A stretch of 64,000 nt of DNA, taken from positions 547,701 through 611,700 of the forward strand of contig CASBPS010000186.1 in NCBI GenBank assembly GCA_949126835.1, given 5' to 3'. Position 1 is the stretch's first letter, and each line of letters starts with the position of its first letter. Of the stretch, positions 22,105 to 34,869 are shown piece by piece. This DNA comes from Anisus vortex. Taxonomy: Eukaryota > Mollusca > Gastropoda > Planorbidae. Below the pieces are notes generated by a model. The model was not told where the DNA came from. It saw only the letters and a program-made list of their open reading frames with translations, and searched no databases. Made by a program: the position numbers and the translations under genes.

Positions 22105-22479
22105 AGCGCGTTTGTTTATGTGCAAGTCTAAAAGAGACTCGGGAACTGCCCGTTCTACGCTCGCTCCACTGGCTCCCCGTGAAAGCCAGATTTGAGTATA
22201 AAGTGGCGCTACTTTGCCATCAGTGCATTTTTAATAACGAGTTTCCGTCCTATCTCAAGGCACTAATCACACCTTGTTTCCCGCAAAGAAAACTTCGTTC
22301 TGCAAACTCATCGCTTCTGGAAGAGCCCCGTTTCTCTCTGACGATCGTTGGCCTTAGAGCCTTCTCAGTATCCGGTCCGAAGGTGTGGAATCAACTTCCC
22401 ATTCAACTGAGGCTAATAAGCTCTACTGTTACTTTCAAAAAGAACTTAAAAACTTATTATTTCAATATTTACCTTAGAT
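22105..22479 (+). pseudogene. LINE reverse transcriptase C-terminal fragment (unit copy 1)
   Basis: The protein contains PVLRSLHWLPVKARFEYKVA, then FPSYLKAL, RSANSSLL, FSVSGPKVWNQLPIQLR and FKKNLKTYYF before a stop. This is the characteristic tail that follows the reverse transcriptase domain in CR1/L2-like non-LTR retrotransposons. Only this tail is present, the usual 5' truncation of such elements. The 3' end runs to GCGCTATACAAAT and an (ATT)n tail at about 22670-22692. Copies 2 and 3 lack one base near CTGCCC, which shifts their upstream frame. Confidence 0.8.
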
Positions 22480-22757
22480 AACATTTAACATGCTTTAGAA
22501 ACTTACTGTATTATTTATGGGTTGGGTCGGTTAATGCTACATTTATTTGTTTTGTCTTTTTTTTAATCATCAAATTAGCTCTGTCACCTGGCCTAGTGTA
22601 ATATCCGTATTCTTAGTTGTATGTTAAACGCGCTCTAAGCTTACATTATGTTTGTTGGCAGCGCTATACAAATTTTATTATTATTATTATTTATTTTTTA
22701 AAAGACTAAAAATGAAAAGTTTAAATTTAAAATATCGTGAATTATGTTACAATTTTT

Positions 22758-22901
22758 AGTTCTTCTACCCCTTCCCCTATTGGTGAACGCTCGTTTAAAT
22801 CTGTGGCGCCTTCACTGTGGAACGGCTTATCTGAGACACTGAAAAACTCTGTGTCAAAAAAGGCTTTCAAGAAGAATTTGAAGACTTTTCTTTTCAACTA
22901 A
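22758..22901 (+). pseudogene. Second LINE C-terminal fragment (unit copy 1)
   Basis: The short frame reads SSTPSPIGERSFKSVAPSLW, then NGLSETLKNS and KKNLKTFLFN before TAA. This is the same kind of reverse-transcriptase tail as the preceding fragment but from a different LINE family. Its 3' tail ends GAGGCGCTATATAAATGACC followed by (AATT)n at about 23085-23105. Two different LINE 3' ends lying side by side indicates successive insertions before the unit was amplified. Confidence 0.75.
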
Positions 22902-25188
22902 GTTGATTAAGTACACATCCATCAGTAAAAAACTTGTTTGAAACTATTTTAAAATGTTATTGTCGTTTCGTGCCTCCATCGGCCGAAACCTTTTAAAACT
23001 ATTCTAGAGTGTTATTGTCGTTTCGATTTTGTGAGCGCGCTGAGCATGCTTTTATTAGCATGGAGTGAGGCGCTATATAAATGACCAATTAATTAATTAA
23101 TAAATTAACTTTAACAACTGTCAAACTTTCCTATAACATTATGTCAATTTTTTCAACTCCCTCCCTCAACCCATTCAAGCTAACAATGAGTTACGGCCGG
23201 CAAATATGTTTGATAGGAATTAAAAAGGTCTGCGAATAAATGTAAATCGGGTAAAAAAATAGGCATAGGACAGCAGTCCTCTACGTTAACATCTTAGCTA
23301 GAGAAGGCACATGTCAGATGTGAAAAGCTATTAGACAGTATATAGGACTAGGCCTAAATAAGTCAGTGACACAATAGGGATCCGTGGGGACACAAACACG
23401 ATCTTTTTATATATAGAGATTTTCAATGTTTTCAATGTATTATTCCAAACATTGTTTGACAAAAAAGTAAAAAAATTTAGTTTGGTGTTAACATTTTCTA
23501 ATATCCTCCATTTGTGTTACTATTTATAATAAACTATCGCGGCAAAATATAATTTGATTAATTAAAACAATGGTATGATAAACATTTTTATTTTTTTTGT
23601 TATTTTGAGCATTAAACTTAAATACTAAATAATTAAAAGTGAAATTATGTTATTAATTGAAAAGACTGCAAATGAAAAGATCATAATATATATAGGCTAC
23701 GTTAGATGATGTGTTTAATTCCCCCCCCCCGCCCTTCAATAAAACTAACAGTATATTACACTTCTGACTATTGTTATAAGGAAAATACGAATATACTGAA
23801 TTTACATCTTTTCTAGTTTACCAGATTTCGAATTGACAATGTTAACATATTCTAATATATCTTACTTTGGTAGGCCTTTATAAGAAAATCATACATATTT
23901 TTAATGAAACATTCATTGAATTTTTTAAAAAGTGGATACTGATACAGTGTTTATTATTTACAGTGTAGAGTATACTGCTACATTGTATGCTATATACAGC
24001 GTAGTGTATACTGCTACAGTGAACACTATATACAGTGCAGTGTAATATGCTACAGTGTATACTATATACAGCTATTGATTGTTTAAATACAAAAAAAGTT
24101 TTAGAGGTGTTTTTTTTTTCAAAAAATGTCAGATAAAAGAAAGTTAAAAATAGACCTTTAGTTCGGTGAAACTTCATCTAATTCTGTTATTATTTAAACG
24201 GCAAACTATTATCTGACTATTAGATAATTCGTAAATATGTATTTGTTTTTCTTTTTTTTTAAATTTATCTAAAATATATTGAAGTTTAATCTAAAATATA
24301 TTGAAGACGTTCTAATCTAAATAAGCCGCGAGAGCCGCATACTATCATTTGTCCGCCCGCGCGTTACCCACTGGCTGTAGTTTGGACACCCCTGCATTAC
24401 ATAAATTACACTTGGTCTTGCTTTAAATTATTTCTATCATCGGTGCGCAACAGTAGTTTAAACAATAAATTAAACTTCTTTCTGCTGTAGTAAGCCTACG
24501 GGTATTCCCGAAACGTCATAACTGCGACGCAACAAAACACCGCTCTTGAAAGCCCGCACTACATGTGGGTCGAGCAATGGCATGTTTTCACGGCCAAAAT
24601 CAATATCTACGATAAATCTAATGTGTATTTTTGTTGAACGTCCATTTCCGATTTTTATTTGTGGGGCCGAAAAGCTGTAGATTTTTTTTTAGGTGAAACA
24701 AGTAGTGCATTAAAACATGAAGATAATCGTTAGAGCGCTTTTGAAGAAAATTTCCAGACATATATACATATATATATATATAGTACCAGGTGACCGATCA
24801 TTCGATCGGTATTAAAGATCAGGCGCTTGTACCTTAACATCATGTGTATGTAAAACAACAGTGCATAAATTTTAAAAATACTTCTTTACCAGACCAATAA
24901 ATTGTATTTGTCTTTTTTCTTTTTTCTACTATGAATAACATGGGCTTTAAATTCTAACAGTCGAAGCAGATTTTTATTTGTGCAGTCTAATATCTAGATT
25001 TTGCCCGATACCCCCCCCCCCACCCCAAACAAAAAAAACAAACAAAAAAAAAAGAACAGCTTAATCTCATTTTAAACCAAAAAAACAACATGTAGGCTAG
25101 AGTTGTCAGTTTTAAATCCAACAGAAATATATGTCATTTATGTCATTAAATCGCCAGGCTACAACGAATACATAAAAGTACTGCGCGT

Positions 25189-25557
25189 TTGTTTATGTGC
25201 AAGTCTAAAAGAGACTCGGGAACTGCCCTTCTACGCTCGCTCCACTGGCTCCCCGTGAAAGCCAGAATTGAGTATAAAGTGGCGCTACTTTGCCATCAGT
25301 GCATTTTTAATAACGAGTTTCCGTCCTATCTCAAGGCACTAATCAGACCTTACGTCCCGCAAAGAACACTTCGTTCTGCAAACTCATCGCTTCTGGAAGA
25401 GAACCGTTTCTCTCTGACGACCGTTGGCCTTAGAGCCTTCTCAGTATCCGGTCCGAAGGGGTGGAATCAACTTCCCATTCAACTGAGGCGAACAAGCTCT
25501 ACTGTTACTTTCAAAAAGAACTTAAAAACTCATTGTTTCAATATTTACCTTAGATAA
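25189..25557 (+). pseudogene. LINE reverse transcriptase C-terminal fragment (unit copy 2)
   Basis: Same tail as in copy 1 (LLRSLHWLPVKARIEYKVAL, then FKKNLKTHCF). A one-base deletion next to CTGCCC puts the first residues out of the ancestral frame. Not functional on its own. The second LINE tail follows at 25824-25967. Confidence 0.8.
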
Positions 25558-25823
25558 CATTTAACATGCTTTAGAAACTTACTGTCTTATTAATGGGTTG
25601 GGTCGGTTAATGCTACATTTATTTGTTTTGTCTTTTTTTTAATCATCAATTTAGCTCTGTCACCTGGCCTAGTGTAATATCCGTATTCTTAGTTGCATGT
25701 TAAACGCGCTCTGAGCTTACATTATGTTTGTTGGCAGCGCTATACAAATATTATTATTATTATTTAAAAGACTGAAAATGAAAAGTTTAAATTTAAAATA
25801 TCGTGAATTACGTTTCCATTTTT

Positions 25824-25967
25824 AGTTCTTCTACCCCTTCCCCTATTGGTGTACGCTCGTTTGAATCTGTGGCGCCTTCACTGTGGAACGGCTTACCTGA
25901 GACACTGAAAAACTATGTGTCAAAAAAGGCATTCAAGAAGAATTTGAAGACTTTTCTTTTCAACTAA
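25824..25967 (+). pseudogene. Second LINE C-terminal fragment (unit copy 2)
   Basis: Equivalent of 22758-22901, with SFESVAPSLWNGLPETLKN and FKKNLKTFLFN before TAA. The 3' tail again ends in (AATT)n near 26155-26175. Confidence 0.75.
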
Positions 25968-26334
25968 ATTGATCAAATACACATCCATCAGCTAATAACT
26001 TGTTTGAAACTATTTTAAAATGTTATTGTCGTTTTGTGCCTCCATCGGCCGAAACCTTGTTTAAAACTATTTTAGAGTGTTATTGTCATTTCGATTTTGT
26101 GAGCGCGCTGAGCATGCTTTTATTAGCATGGAGTGAGGCGCTATATAAATGACCAATTAATTAATTAATTAATTAACTTTAACAACTGTCAAACTTTCCT
26201 ATAACATTATTTTAATTTTTTCAACTCCCTCCCTCAACCCATTCAAGCTAACAATGAGTTACGGCCGGCAAATATGTTTGATAGGAATTCAAAAGGTCTA
26301 CGAATAAATGTAAATTGGGTAAAAAAAATAGGCA

Positions 26335-26410
26335 TAGTCTAACTGGAGAATCGAACCCGGGTCGCACGCACAGCAGTCCTCTACGTTAACAACTTAGCTA
26401 GAGAAGACAC
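26335..26410 (-). pseudogene. tRNA-like sequence in unit copy 2
   Basis: On the - strand an A-box-like TAGCTAAGTTG is followed by a B-box-like GGGTTCGATTC at plausible spacing. The acceptor arms pair only in part (GTCT/AGAC). Copy 1 of the unit has lost the part with the B-box. Probably a tRNA-derived SINE head or tRNA pseudogene. Confidence 0.4.
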
Positions 26411-28179
26411 ATGTCAGATGTGAAAAGCTATTAGACAGTATATAGGACTAGGCCTAAATAAGTCAGTGACACAATAGGGATCCGTGGGGACACAAACACG
26501 ATCTTTTTATATATAGAGATTTTCAATGTTTTCAATGTATTATTCCAAGCATTGTTTGACAAAAAAAAGTAAAAAAATATAGTTTGGTGTTAACATTATC
26601 TAATATCCTCCATTTGTGTTACTATTTATAATAAACTATCGCGGCAAAATATAATATTAATTAATTAAAACAATGGTATAAACATTTTTATGATGTGTTT
26701 AATTTCTCTCCCCCCCCCCCCGCCCCTCAATAAAACTAACAGTATATTACACTTCTGACTATTGTTATAAGGAAAATACGAATATACTGAATTTACATCT
26801 TTTCTAGTTTACCAGATTTCGAATTGACAATGTTAACATATTCTAATATATCTTACTTTGGTAGGCCTTTATAAGCAAATCATACATATTTTTAATGAAA
26901 CATTAATTGAATTTTTAAAAAAGTGGATACTAATACAGTGTTTATTATTTACAGTGTAGAGTATACTGCTACATTGTATGCTATATACAGCGTAGTGTAT
27001 ACTGCTACAGTGAACACTATATACAGTGCAGTGTAATCTGCTACAGTGTACACTATATACAGCTATTCATTGTTTAAACACAAAAAAAGTTTTAGAGGTG
27101 TTTTTTTTTTCAAAAAATGTCAGATAAAAGAAAGTTAAAAATAGACCTTTAGTTTGGTGAAACTTCATCTAATTCTGTTATTATTTAAACGGCAAACTAT
27201 TATCTGACTATTAGATAATTCGTAAATATGTATTTGTTTTTCTTTTTTTTTAAATTTAATCTAAAATATATTGAAGTTTAGTCTAAAATATATTGAAGAC
27301 GTTCTAATCTAAATAAGCCGCGAGGGCCGCATACTATCATTTGTCCGCCCGCGCGTTACCCACTGGCTGTAGTTTGGACACCCCTGCATTACATAAATTA
27401 CACTTGGTCTTGCTTTAAATTATTTCTATCATCGGTGCGCAACAGTAGTTTAAACAAGAAATTAAACTTCTTTCTGCTGTAGTAAGCCTACGGGTATTCC
27501 CGAAACGTCATAACTGCGACGCAACAAAACACCACTCTTGAAAGCCGCACTACATGTGGGTCGAGCAATGGCATGTTTTCACGACCAAAATCAATATCTA
27601 CGATAAATCTTTTGTGTATTTTTGTCTAACGATCATTTCCGATTTTTATTTGTGTGGCCGAAAAGCTGTAGATTTTTTTTTAGGTGAAACAAGTCGTGCA
27701 TTAAAACATGAAGATAATTGTTAGAGCGCTTTTGAAGAAAATTTCCAGACATATATACACACATATATATATAGTACCAGGTGACCGATCATTCGATCGG
27801 TAATAAAGAGCAGGCGCTTGTACCTTAACATCATGTGTATGTAAAACAACAGTGCATAAATTTTAAAAATACTTCTTTACCAGACCAATAAATTGTAGGC
27901 CTATTTGTCTTTTTTCTTTTTTCTACTATGAATAACATGGGCTTTAAATTCTAACAGTCGAAGCAGATTTTTATTTGTGCAGTCTAATATCTAGATTTTG
28001 CCCGATAACCCCCCCCCCCCAAAAAAAAAAAAAAAAAAAAAGAAACAACAGCTTAATCTCATTTTAAACCAAAAAAAAACATGTAGGCTAGAGTTGTCAG
28101 TTTTAAATCCAACAGAAATATATGTCATTTATGTCATTAAATCGCCAGGCTACATTGAATACATAAAAGTACTGCGCGT

Positions 28180-28548
28180 TTGTTGATGTGCAAGTCTAAA
28201 AGAGACTCGGGAACTGCCCTTCTACGCTCGCTCCACTGGCTCCCCGTGAAAGCCAGAATTGAGTATAAAGTGGCGCTACTTTGCCATCAGTGCATTTTTA
28301 ATAACGAGTTTCCGTCCTATCTCAAGGCACTAATCAGACCTTATGTCCCGCAAAGAACACTTCGTTCTGCAAACTCATCGCTTCTGGAAGAGCCCCGTTT
28401 CTCTCTGACGACTGTTGGCCATAGAGCCTTCTCAGTATCCGGTCCGAAGGTGTGGAATCGACTTCCCATTCAACTGAGGCGAACAAGCTCTACTGTTACT
28501 TTCAAAAAGAACTTAAAAACTCATTATTTCAATATTTACCTTCGATAA
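28180..28548 (+). pseudogene. LINE reverse transcriptase C-terminal fragment (unit copy 3)
   Basis: Same CR1/L2-like tail (LLRSLHWLPVKARIEYKVAL, then FSVSGPKVWNRLPIQLR), with the same one-base frame change as copy 2, so copies 2 and 3 are closer to each other. The second LINE tail lies at 28815-28966 with a small ATTTGGTG insertion. Confidence 0.8.
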
Positions 28549-28814
28549 CATTTAACATGCTTTAGAAACGTACTGTCTTATTTATGGGTTGGGTCGGTTA
28601 ATGCTACATTTATTTGTTTTGTCTTTTTTTTAATCATCAATTTAGCTCTGTCACCTGGCCTAGTGTAATATCCGTATTCTTAGTTGTATGTTAAACGCGC
28701 TCTGAGCTTACATTATGTTTGTTGGCAGCGCTATACAAATATTATTATTATTATTTAAAAGATTGAAAATGAAAAGTTTAAATTTAAAATATCGTGAATT
28801 ACGTAACAATTTTT

Positions 28815-28966
28815 AGTTCTTCTACCCCTTCCCCTATTGGTGATTTGGTGTACGCTCGTTTGAATCTGTGGCGCCTTCACTGTGGAACGGCTTACCTGAG
28901 ACACTGAAAAACTCTGTGTCAAAAAAGGCATTCAAGAAGAATTTGAAGACTTTTCTTTTCAACTAA
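28815..28966 (+). pseudogene. Second LINE C-terminal fragment (unit copy 3)
   Basis: Equivalent of 22758-22901, with VAPSLWNGLPETLKNSVSKK before the stop. An eight-base insertion near 28840 breaks the frame relative to copies 1 and 2. Confidence 0.7.
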
Positions 28967-29894
28967 ATTGATCAAATACACATCCATCAGCAAATAAACT
29001 TGTTTGAAACTATTTTAAAATGTTATTGTAGTTTCGTGCCTCCATCGGCCGAAACCTTGTACTGTAGAGTATACTGCTACATTGTATGCTATATACAGCG
29101 TAGTGTATACTGCTACAGTGAACACTATATACAGTGCAGTGTAATCTGCTACAGTGTACACTATATACAGCTATTCATTGTTTAAACACAAAAAAAGTTT
29201 TAGAGGTGTTTTTTTTTTCAAAAAATGTCAGATAAAAGAAAGTTAAAAATAGAACTTTAGTTTGGTTAAACTTCATCTAATTCTGTTATTATTTAAACGG
29301 CAAACTATTATCTGACTATTAGATAATTCGTAAATATTTATTTGTTTTTCTTTTTTTTTTAATTTAATCTAAAATATATTGAAGACGTTCTAATCTAAAT
29401 AAGCCACGAGGGCCGCATACTATCATTTGTCCCCCCGCTCGTTACCCACTGGCTGTAGTTTGGACACCCCTGCATTACATAAATTAAACTTGGTCTTGCT
29501 TTAAATTATTTCTATCATCGGTGCGCAACAGTAGTTTAAACAAGAAATTAAACTTCTTTCTGCTGTAGTAAGCCTACGGGTATTCCCGAAACGTCATAAC
29601 TGCGACGCAACAAAACACCGCTCTTGAAAGCCGCACTACACGTGGGTCGAGCAATGGCATGTTTTCACGGCCAAAATCAATATCTACGATAAATCTAAAG
29701 CGTATTTTTGTCTAACGTTCATTTCCGATTTTTATTTGTGTGGCCGAAAAGGTGTAGATTTTTTTTTAGGGGAAACAAGTCGTGCATTAAAACATGAAGA
29801 TAATCGTTAGAGCGCTTTTGAAGAAAATTTCCAGACATATATACACATATATATATAGTACCAGGTGACCGATCATTCGATCGGTGGGCTTGTA

Positions 29895-31150
29895 TTTATC
29901 TAAACCTAATTTGAATGATCGGTGGGCTTGTATTTAAACATAATTTACACGTAATAAAACGGTGCATACATTCCACTAAAATATTTATTACCTGGTATGG
30001 GACCATATTTGTCAATTGATTTTCCTGTAGTAGGAGACCTATATGCCTATATAGAAAGGGCTAGTCTCCTTAACAGTTAGCCATGTGTATGATGGAGGGC
30101 CCCTAGCAAATGACACACTATCTGTTAAAGACTACCTGTACCTAAAATATTTCCTTTAAATGCATTTGTTAATAAAATGAAGAAAAAAAAATGTCATTAA
30201 CAAATAAAATTTGAATGCCCTGATCTTTTACATAGGTCAGGTTGTTTTTTAATCAAGCTTTCAGCTAGTATTGTAGTTACAATGGCAATATAGCTGATTT
30301 TCAGCTAGTCCCAATTATTTATTGTCACCCCCACCCGGCAATAAATAAACCACTTAAAACTCAATGTACATTTTGATACTTTTAAGAAATGAAGTCCTTT
30401 TTGATACTTTTGAGAAATGAACAAAGGACATCCTACTTGTAATTTTTATGAGCAAGAAGGTTTTAACGAGTATGAGACAATAATGAACAAAGAAAGAAAT
30501 GAATCTAAACTCTGAATAAATGATGATAGGTATTTAATTAGTAATAATTAATATTAAAAATAATATTAGTATGTCATTTATTTATTAATGTATATTTATT
30601 ATCATATTTAATTAATGATTAGATAAATTACGAAAAATATTAAAATGACCAATTACTAAATATTAACATCAAACAGATTATAATAAATTATCAACCCTAC
30701 ATTATCAAAAAGACATTTTTTTACAAATATACTTAGCAGCCCCACCCCACCCCATCTTGTCACTTCAGTGGAAAGATACAGTTTTTAAATATGAATATGA
30801 TTATGACTGGAAAATGACACAGATCAATCCATTACTACACACCTTCAGCCAAGTAAAAGTACATTTAATATTAATTTCTCAATATAAATTGCCTTTTTTA
30901 GAATTATTTAACTTTACACTAAAAAAAAAATTATGAAACTTTTATGTTTAAAAATTGACAATACTGATGAAATAAAGTTATAAATAATAGAAACATAAAG
31001 ACATTGTATTTACATGATATAGGTTTTGTATTTGCCACATTTTGTTTGAGATACTCACATTGAAAATATTTTTCTTCATGTATTATAAACAATAGATCAT
31101 GAACTTAGAAGTGTTGAAAAAGCTTGTTAGCTATTACAGGACAGACATTA
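29895..31150. other. AT-rich intergenic sequence
   Basis: About 1.25 kb without a recognisable gene. A short duplicated ATGATCGGTGGGCTTGTATT occurs around 29880-29935, next to the truncated fourth unit copy. Confidence 0.5.
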
Positions 31151-31227
31151 GGTAAAAAACAAGTAAACATGTAAAAATACAGAATAAAAGTTCAGTCATC
31201 TTTATACAATTCCATAACAATAACTCA

Positions 31228-31437
31228 CACAATACTAGGTGATTGTGTGGCCAGTACTATGCACAGCCACCTTTACTTTACCCCAACTGATGTTAGGTAC
31301 CCATCAAAGCTGGGTAGACTCAGGGACACCCTCAAGTCCTGGGAAAAAACCCTAGCCTCCATCGGGATTCGAACCCAGGACCTTCGAATCGCCACTCGAA
31401 TGCGCTGTCGCTCGGCTATAGAGCTGCACGATATTTT
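31228..31437 (-). mobile_element. tRNA-derived SINE, reverse orientation
   Basis: On the - strand a tRNA-like head with A-box-like TAGCCGAGCGAC and B-box GGTTCGAATCC is followed by the body shared by all copies here: GGGTGTCCCTGAGTCTACCC, AGCT, TGATGGGTACC, then GGGTAAAGTAAAGG and the ...GTGCATAGTACTGGCCAC region. It is inserted between parts of the 31-34 kb tandem duplication. Confidence 0.8.
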
Positions 31438-34140
31438 TTAAAGACGATGTATGGTATTATTTGTCAAAAATATTTTTTGAAAAAATAACACATAAAGATC
31501 TAAACTTTTTTTAAAATATGGAATAAAAAAATGTGTGCATTTAATGTTATAAATTTTTATAAAACAAAAGTAGTTGTCATTGACAAAGTAAAAAAGTATC
31601 TGTGAACATACAAAATACAAAAAGTATGTTACTACAACAAGCTTGGAAAAATGGTTTGGTTAATGATCTAATTGTAACAGACGCTTATAATAATTTATAT
31701 ATAAGGTAAAACATTAATGAAAAACAATAATAGCATTATCATCAATATACTATCACTGAAATGATTAGCTTTGCAAATAAAAGAAAAATTGCTTAAAATG
31801 TATTTTGATGTGGCAAAAAAACAAAACAAAATATTTTTAACAAGGCATTTATTTAACAATAAATTCAAGGAAATGTAAATTCAAGGAAATGTATGTTATT
31901 TTAAACAGTTTATATCTATTGAGATAGGTCAATGTTTCCAATATGATTGGGTTTTTTTTGTGATTGGTTATTTATTTACCTGCTTCAACTTCCTGTATAG
32001 TTTTGTTTGTTTAAAAAAAAGGAAATGTGCCTTTACTATTTAAATTTATATTGCGTACTTTTAAATCTGTAAATGAATTACACTTGTCAGCTGTACAGCG
32101 CAGCTGAGAAACTTAACTTTGTGAAATACACAGAAGTTCCATCAGCGTTTATAATGTCTAATATTCAAAGTCCATTTACATTACATTGGCTAATATACTA
32201 CAATGTTAAAAATTATATTGATAAAGGAGTTATACAGGAAAACCGGTTACACACATGATCTTTAATGTAACTTGCTTTTTTACTTTGGAAGTATACCTGT
32301 GGCTTATACACCGGCGCAGCTTATAATCAAGATTTTACTGTGATAATTTTAATGAAATTTAACATGTGAGTTACATTAAGTATAACATTAATTGTTGAAA
32401 CATGTAATAAAAAAAATAATAGTTTAGTCAACTTTATAAAATTCCATAACCGGTAACAAATAACTGGTAACAATAACTCTACAACGTGCTTCTAACTTGG
32501 CCAGTGCATTGAAAGACAGCAACACTATTACTTCAGTTGAACTAAGCAGTGAACATGTTAACATTTTATAAAAAAACAATGTGGTAATTTACATAAAGCA
32601 GACCTATATGCTAGGACCTCAAAAAGAAAATACCATTAAAATACCATCAACTTCATCAAAAACACTATATATCAATATATATATATACCATACAGACAAA
32701 ACATCAAATGAAAAACTACAGTCTTTTTTACAATTATATGAGATGGGACACTTCTCATCATAAAGCTGAACACAAAAGTCAATAAATGCTTAGCTGCATA
32801 AACTTTCAATAAGATAGAATTACTATTTCCATTTGTGGGGATATTTTCTAAAGAAGATTCGAGTAACATTATTTGCCAAAATAATTTGTAAAAAATTAAC
32901 AAGTAGATATCTAAACTTTTTTTAAAATACGGAATAAAAAGACAAAGTAAAAAAGTATGTGCATATTCAAGTAAAAATAAATTTCATTCCATTTCAGACT
33001 GTAACATACTTGACCTTAGGCTAGAAAAGAAAAAAAACATGTTGCTACAACAAGCTCTGAAAAATGGTTTGGCTAATGATCAAATTGTAGCAGATGCTTA
33101 AAATAATTTACAAGGTGAAACATCAATAAATATTCAACATTAATTTTAAAATAAATCATCAATATACATTAATATATGCATTACATAGACAAAACATTTG
33201 ATATTTTTGTTGATAGTTTTTCAATAGCTTTACAAATTATTTGAACTTTTAAATCTCGAGCATAAACCACTTTTCTTTCTTATCAAAATTTTCCGTCCGT
33301 GTTGTAGAGTTTTTTTTACATAGAAAAGAAATTTGTTAATGATTCCATGCATCAGTTGTACATCACATTTGAGAAACTTAATTTTGTAAAATATGTAGAA
33401 GCTTACTTAGTGTTTATATTGTCTAATATTCAAAGTCCATTCACATTACATTAGCTAATACACTACAAATAAAAAAAATATTGATACAGAAATCTTGCAG
33501 GCAAACCAAACATAATTAGGGTGCCGGTTATACTATACACATGACCTTTAATTTAACTTGCTTTTTGCCTTCAGAAATATACCTGTGGCTTGTACATAGG
33601 CGCAGTTTATAAACAAGATTTTACTGTAACAATTTTAATGAAAATTAACAAGTGAGTTACACTATAAATTACATGTAATGAAGCGCATAGTTCATTTAGT
33701 TAAAAAGTGCAAATATAAACATTAATTGTTGAAACATGTAAAAAAAATAAAGGACAGTTCAGTTATCTTTATACAATTACATAACAATAACTCTACAACC
33801 ATCTTCTAACTTGGCCAGTGCATTGAAAGATTGCAACACAGTTATTTGAGTTGCACTAAGCAGTGAACATGTTAACATTAAAAAAATTATAATGTGGAAA
33901 TTTACATAAAACAGACCTATTTGCAAGGAGCTCAAAAAGAAACTGACATGTTAACCATTAAAATAACACCAACTTTTTCAAAAACATGAAATACACTACC
34001 GGTATGTATACTGTACGGACAAGAAGTCAATATGAAAAACTACAGTCTTTACAACTATATGAGAGGAAAACTTCTCAACATAAAACTGAACACAACAGTC
34101 AATAAATGCTTGTTGAAACATCTACATATGCAATACATAA
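31438..34140. repeat. Tandem duplication, two ~1.4 kb diverged copies
   Basis: Copy 1 runs from about 31438 to 32845 and copy 2 from about 32846 to 34140. Matching landmarks include ATCTAAACTTTTTTTAAAATA (31498, 32909), CTACAACAAGCT (31632, 33045), GTCTAATATTCAAAGTCCAT (32155, 33420), ACCTGTGGCTT (32297, 33581) and GCACTAAGCAGTGAACATG-like sequence (32538, 33857). A small third piece precedes the SINE at 31151-31226. No coding frame is conserved between the copies, so this looks like non-coding repeat expansion. Confidence 0.75.
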
Positions 34141-34869
34141 AAAGAAATTGTGAACATTTGATACACTCACAGAAAAAAAGTTGAGAAGCTTTACACATTA
34201 ATTGAAATAATTTTAAAGGAAATACATATGTAAAGACACATATATGTAATGAAAAAACATATTACATATTGTCTTTAAGTAAATGCATTATCATTATTAT
34301 ACAATCCTAGGTCAAGTGATAATCAGTCAACATACATGTATTTAAATGTTTTGTCATTCACCCAACTACATTATGGCTGATGGATGTCAGTATCAATTTA
34401 CAGAAAACTGTATGACCCACAAGTTGGTTTCATGGAAGTTAAATATCCAAATATTACAAATAAATCTTAGAAAAATTACACATTCTTAGGTTATAACAAT
34501 GTTACTTTTCATTTTGCAGTCATATACAACATAATAAGAAACACTTAATGTTGGTAATGTATTAAAATGCAGCATAAAATATTTCACAAAAGCACAATTT
34601 AGTATATATATATTTATTTACTTTTTTAAGTAAAAAATGAAGTTAAACATTTTATTTTTAATAGAAGTTCTTTCATTTAACAAAGTAAATGTCTTGGAGT
34701 TTTGTTGTTCAGCATAGGATAATGATTTTGCAGATAACTATGTGCCTCACTAAGTGGTATTGAAGATCCTTAATAATTCTATTCCACTGGTCTTGTCACA
34801 GCTCCTTTTAACAAATTTCAAGAACCAGCAAGATTGTCATTCTTACACTGATGTCTTTAAAGTGTAGGT
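34141..34869. other. AT-rich sequence downstream of the Helitron gene
   Basis: No gene recognised. It would hold the 3' untranslated region and 3' end of the Helitron. I could not point to a convincing terminal hairpin followed by CTRR. Confidence 0.4.

Larger units (their letters stand above)
21718..24785. repeat. Composite tandem repeat, copy 1 (3068 bp)
   Basis: Begins with CCAGGTGACCGATCATTCG, which contains the hairpin ACCGATC-attc-GATCGGT, and ends in a TA microsatellite immediately before the same sequence starts again. In order it holds: a poly-C/poly-A tract, a LINE 3' end (22105-22690), a second LINE 3' end (22758-23100), a palindromic TACAGTGTA-type mini-repeat zone (about 23950-24070), and a hAT-like terminus GTAGTTTGGACACCCCTG (about 24371-24393). 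It is nearly collinear with copies 2 and 3. Confidence 0.85.
24786..27776. repeat. Composite tandem repeat, copy 2 (2991 bp)
   Basis: Collinear with copy 1 over almost its whole length. It keeps a roughly 32-bp segment around 26338-26370 that copy 1 lacks and has lost about 60-70 bases near 26690 relative to copy 1. It carries both LINE tails (25189-25557 and 25824-25967). Confidence 0.85.
27777..29860. repeat. Composite tandem repeat, copy 3 (2084 bp, internally deleted)
   Basis: Starts like copies 1 and 2 and carries both LINE tails. At about 29059 it jumps from the GAAACCTTG after the second LINE straight into the TACTGTAGAGTATACTGCTA mini-repeat zone, losing roughly 0.9 kb. It carries an extra GGCCTA at 27898-27903. 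A fourth copy begins at 29861 but stops after the hairpin, about 30 bases in. Confidence 0.85.
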
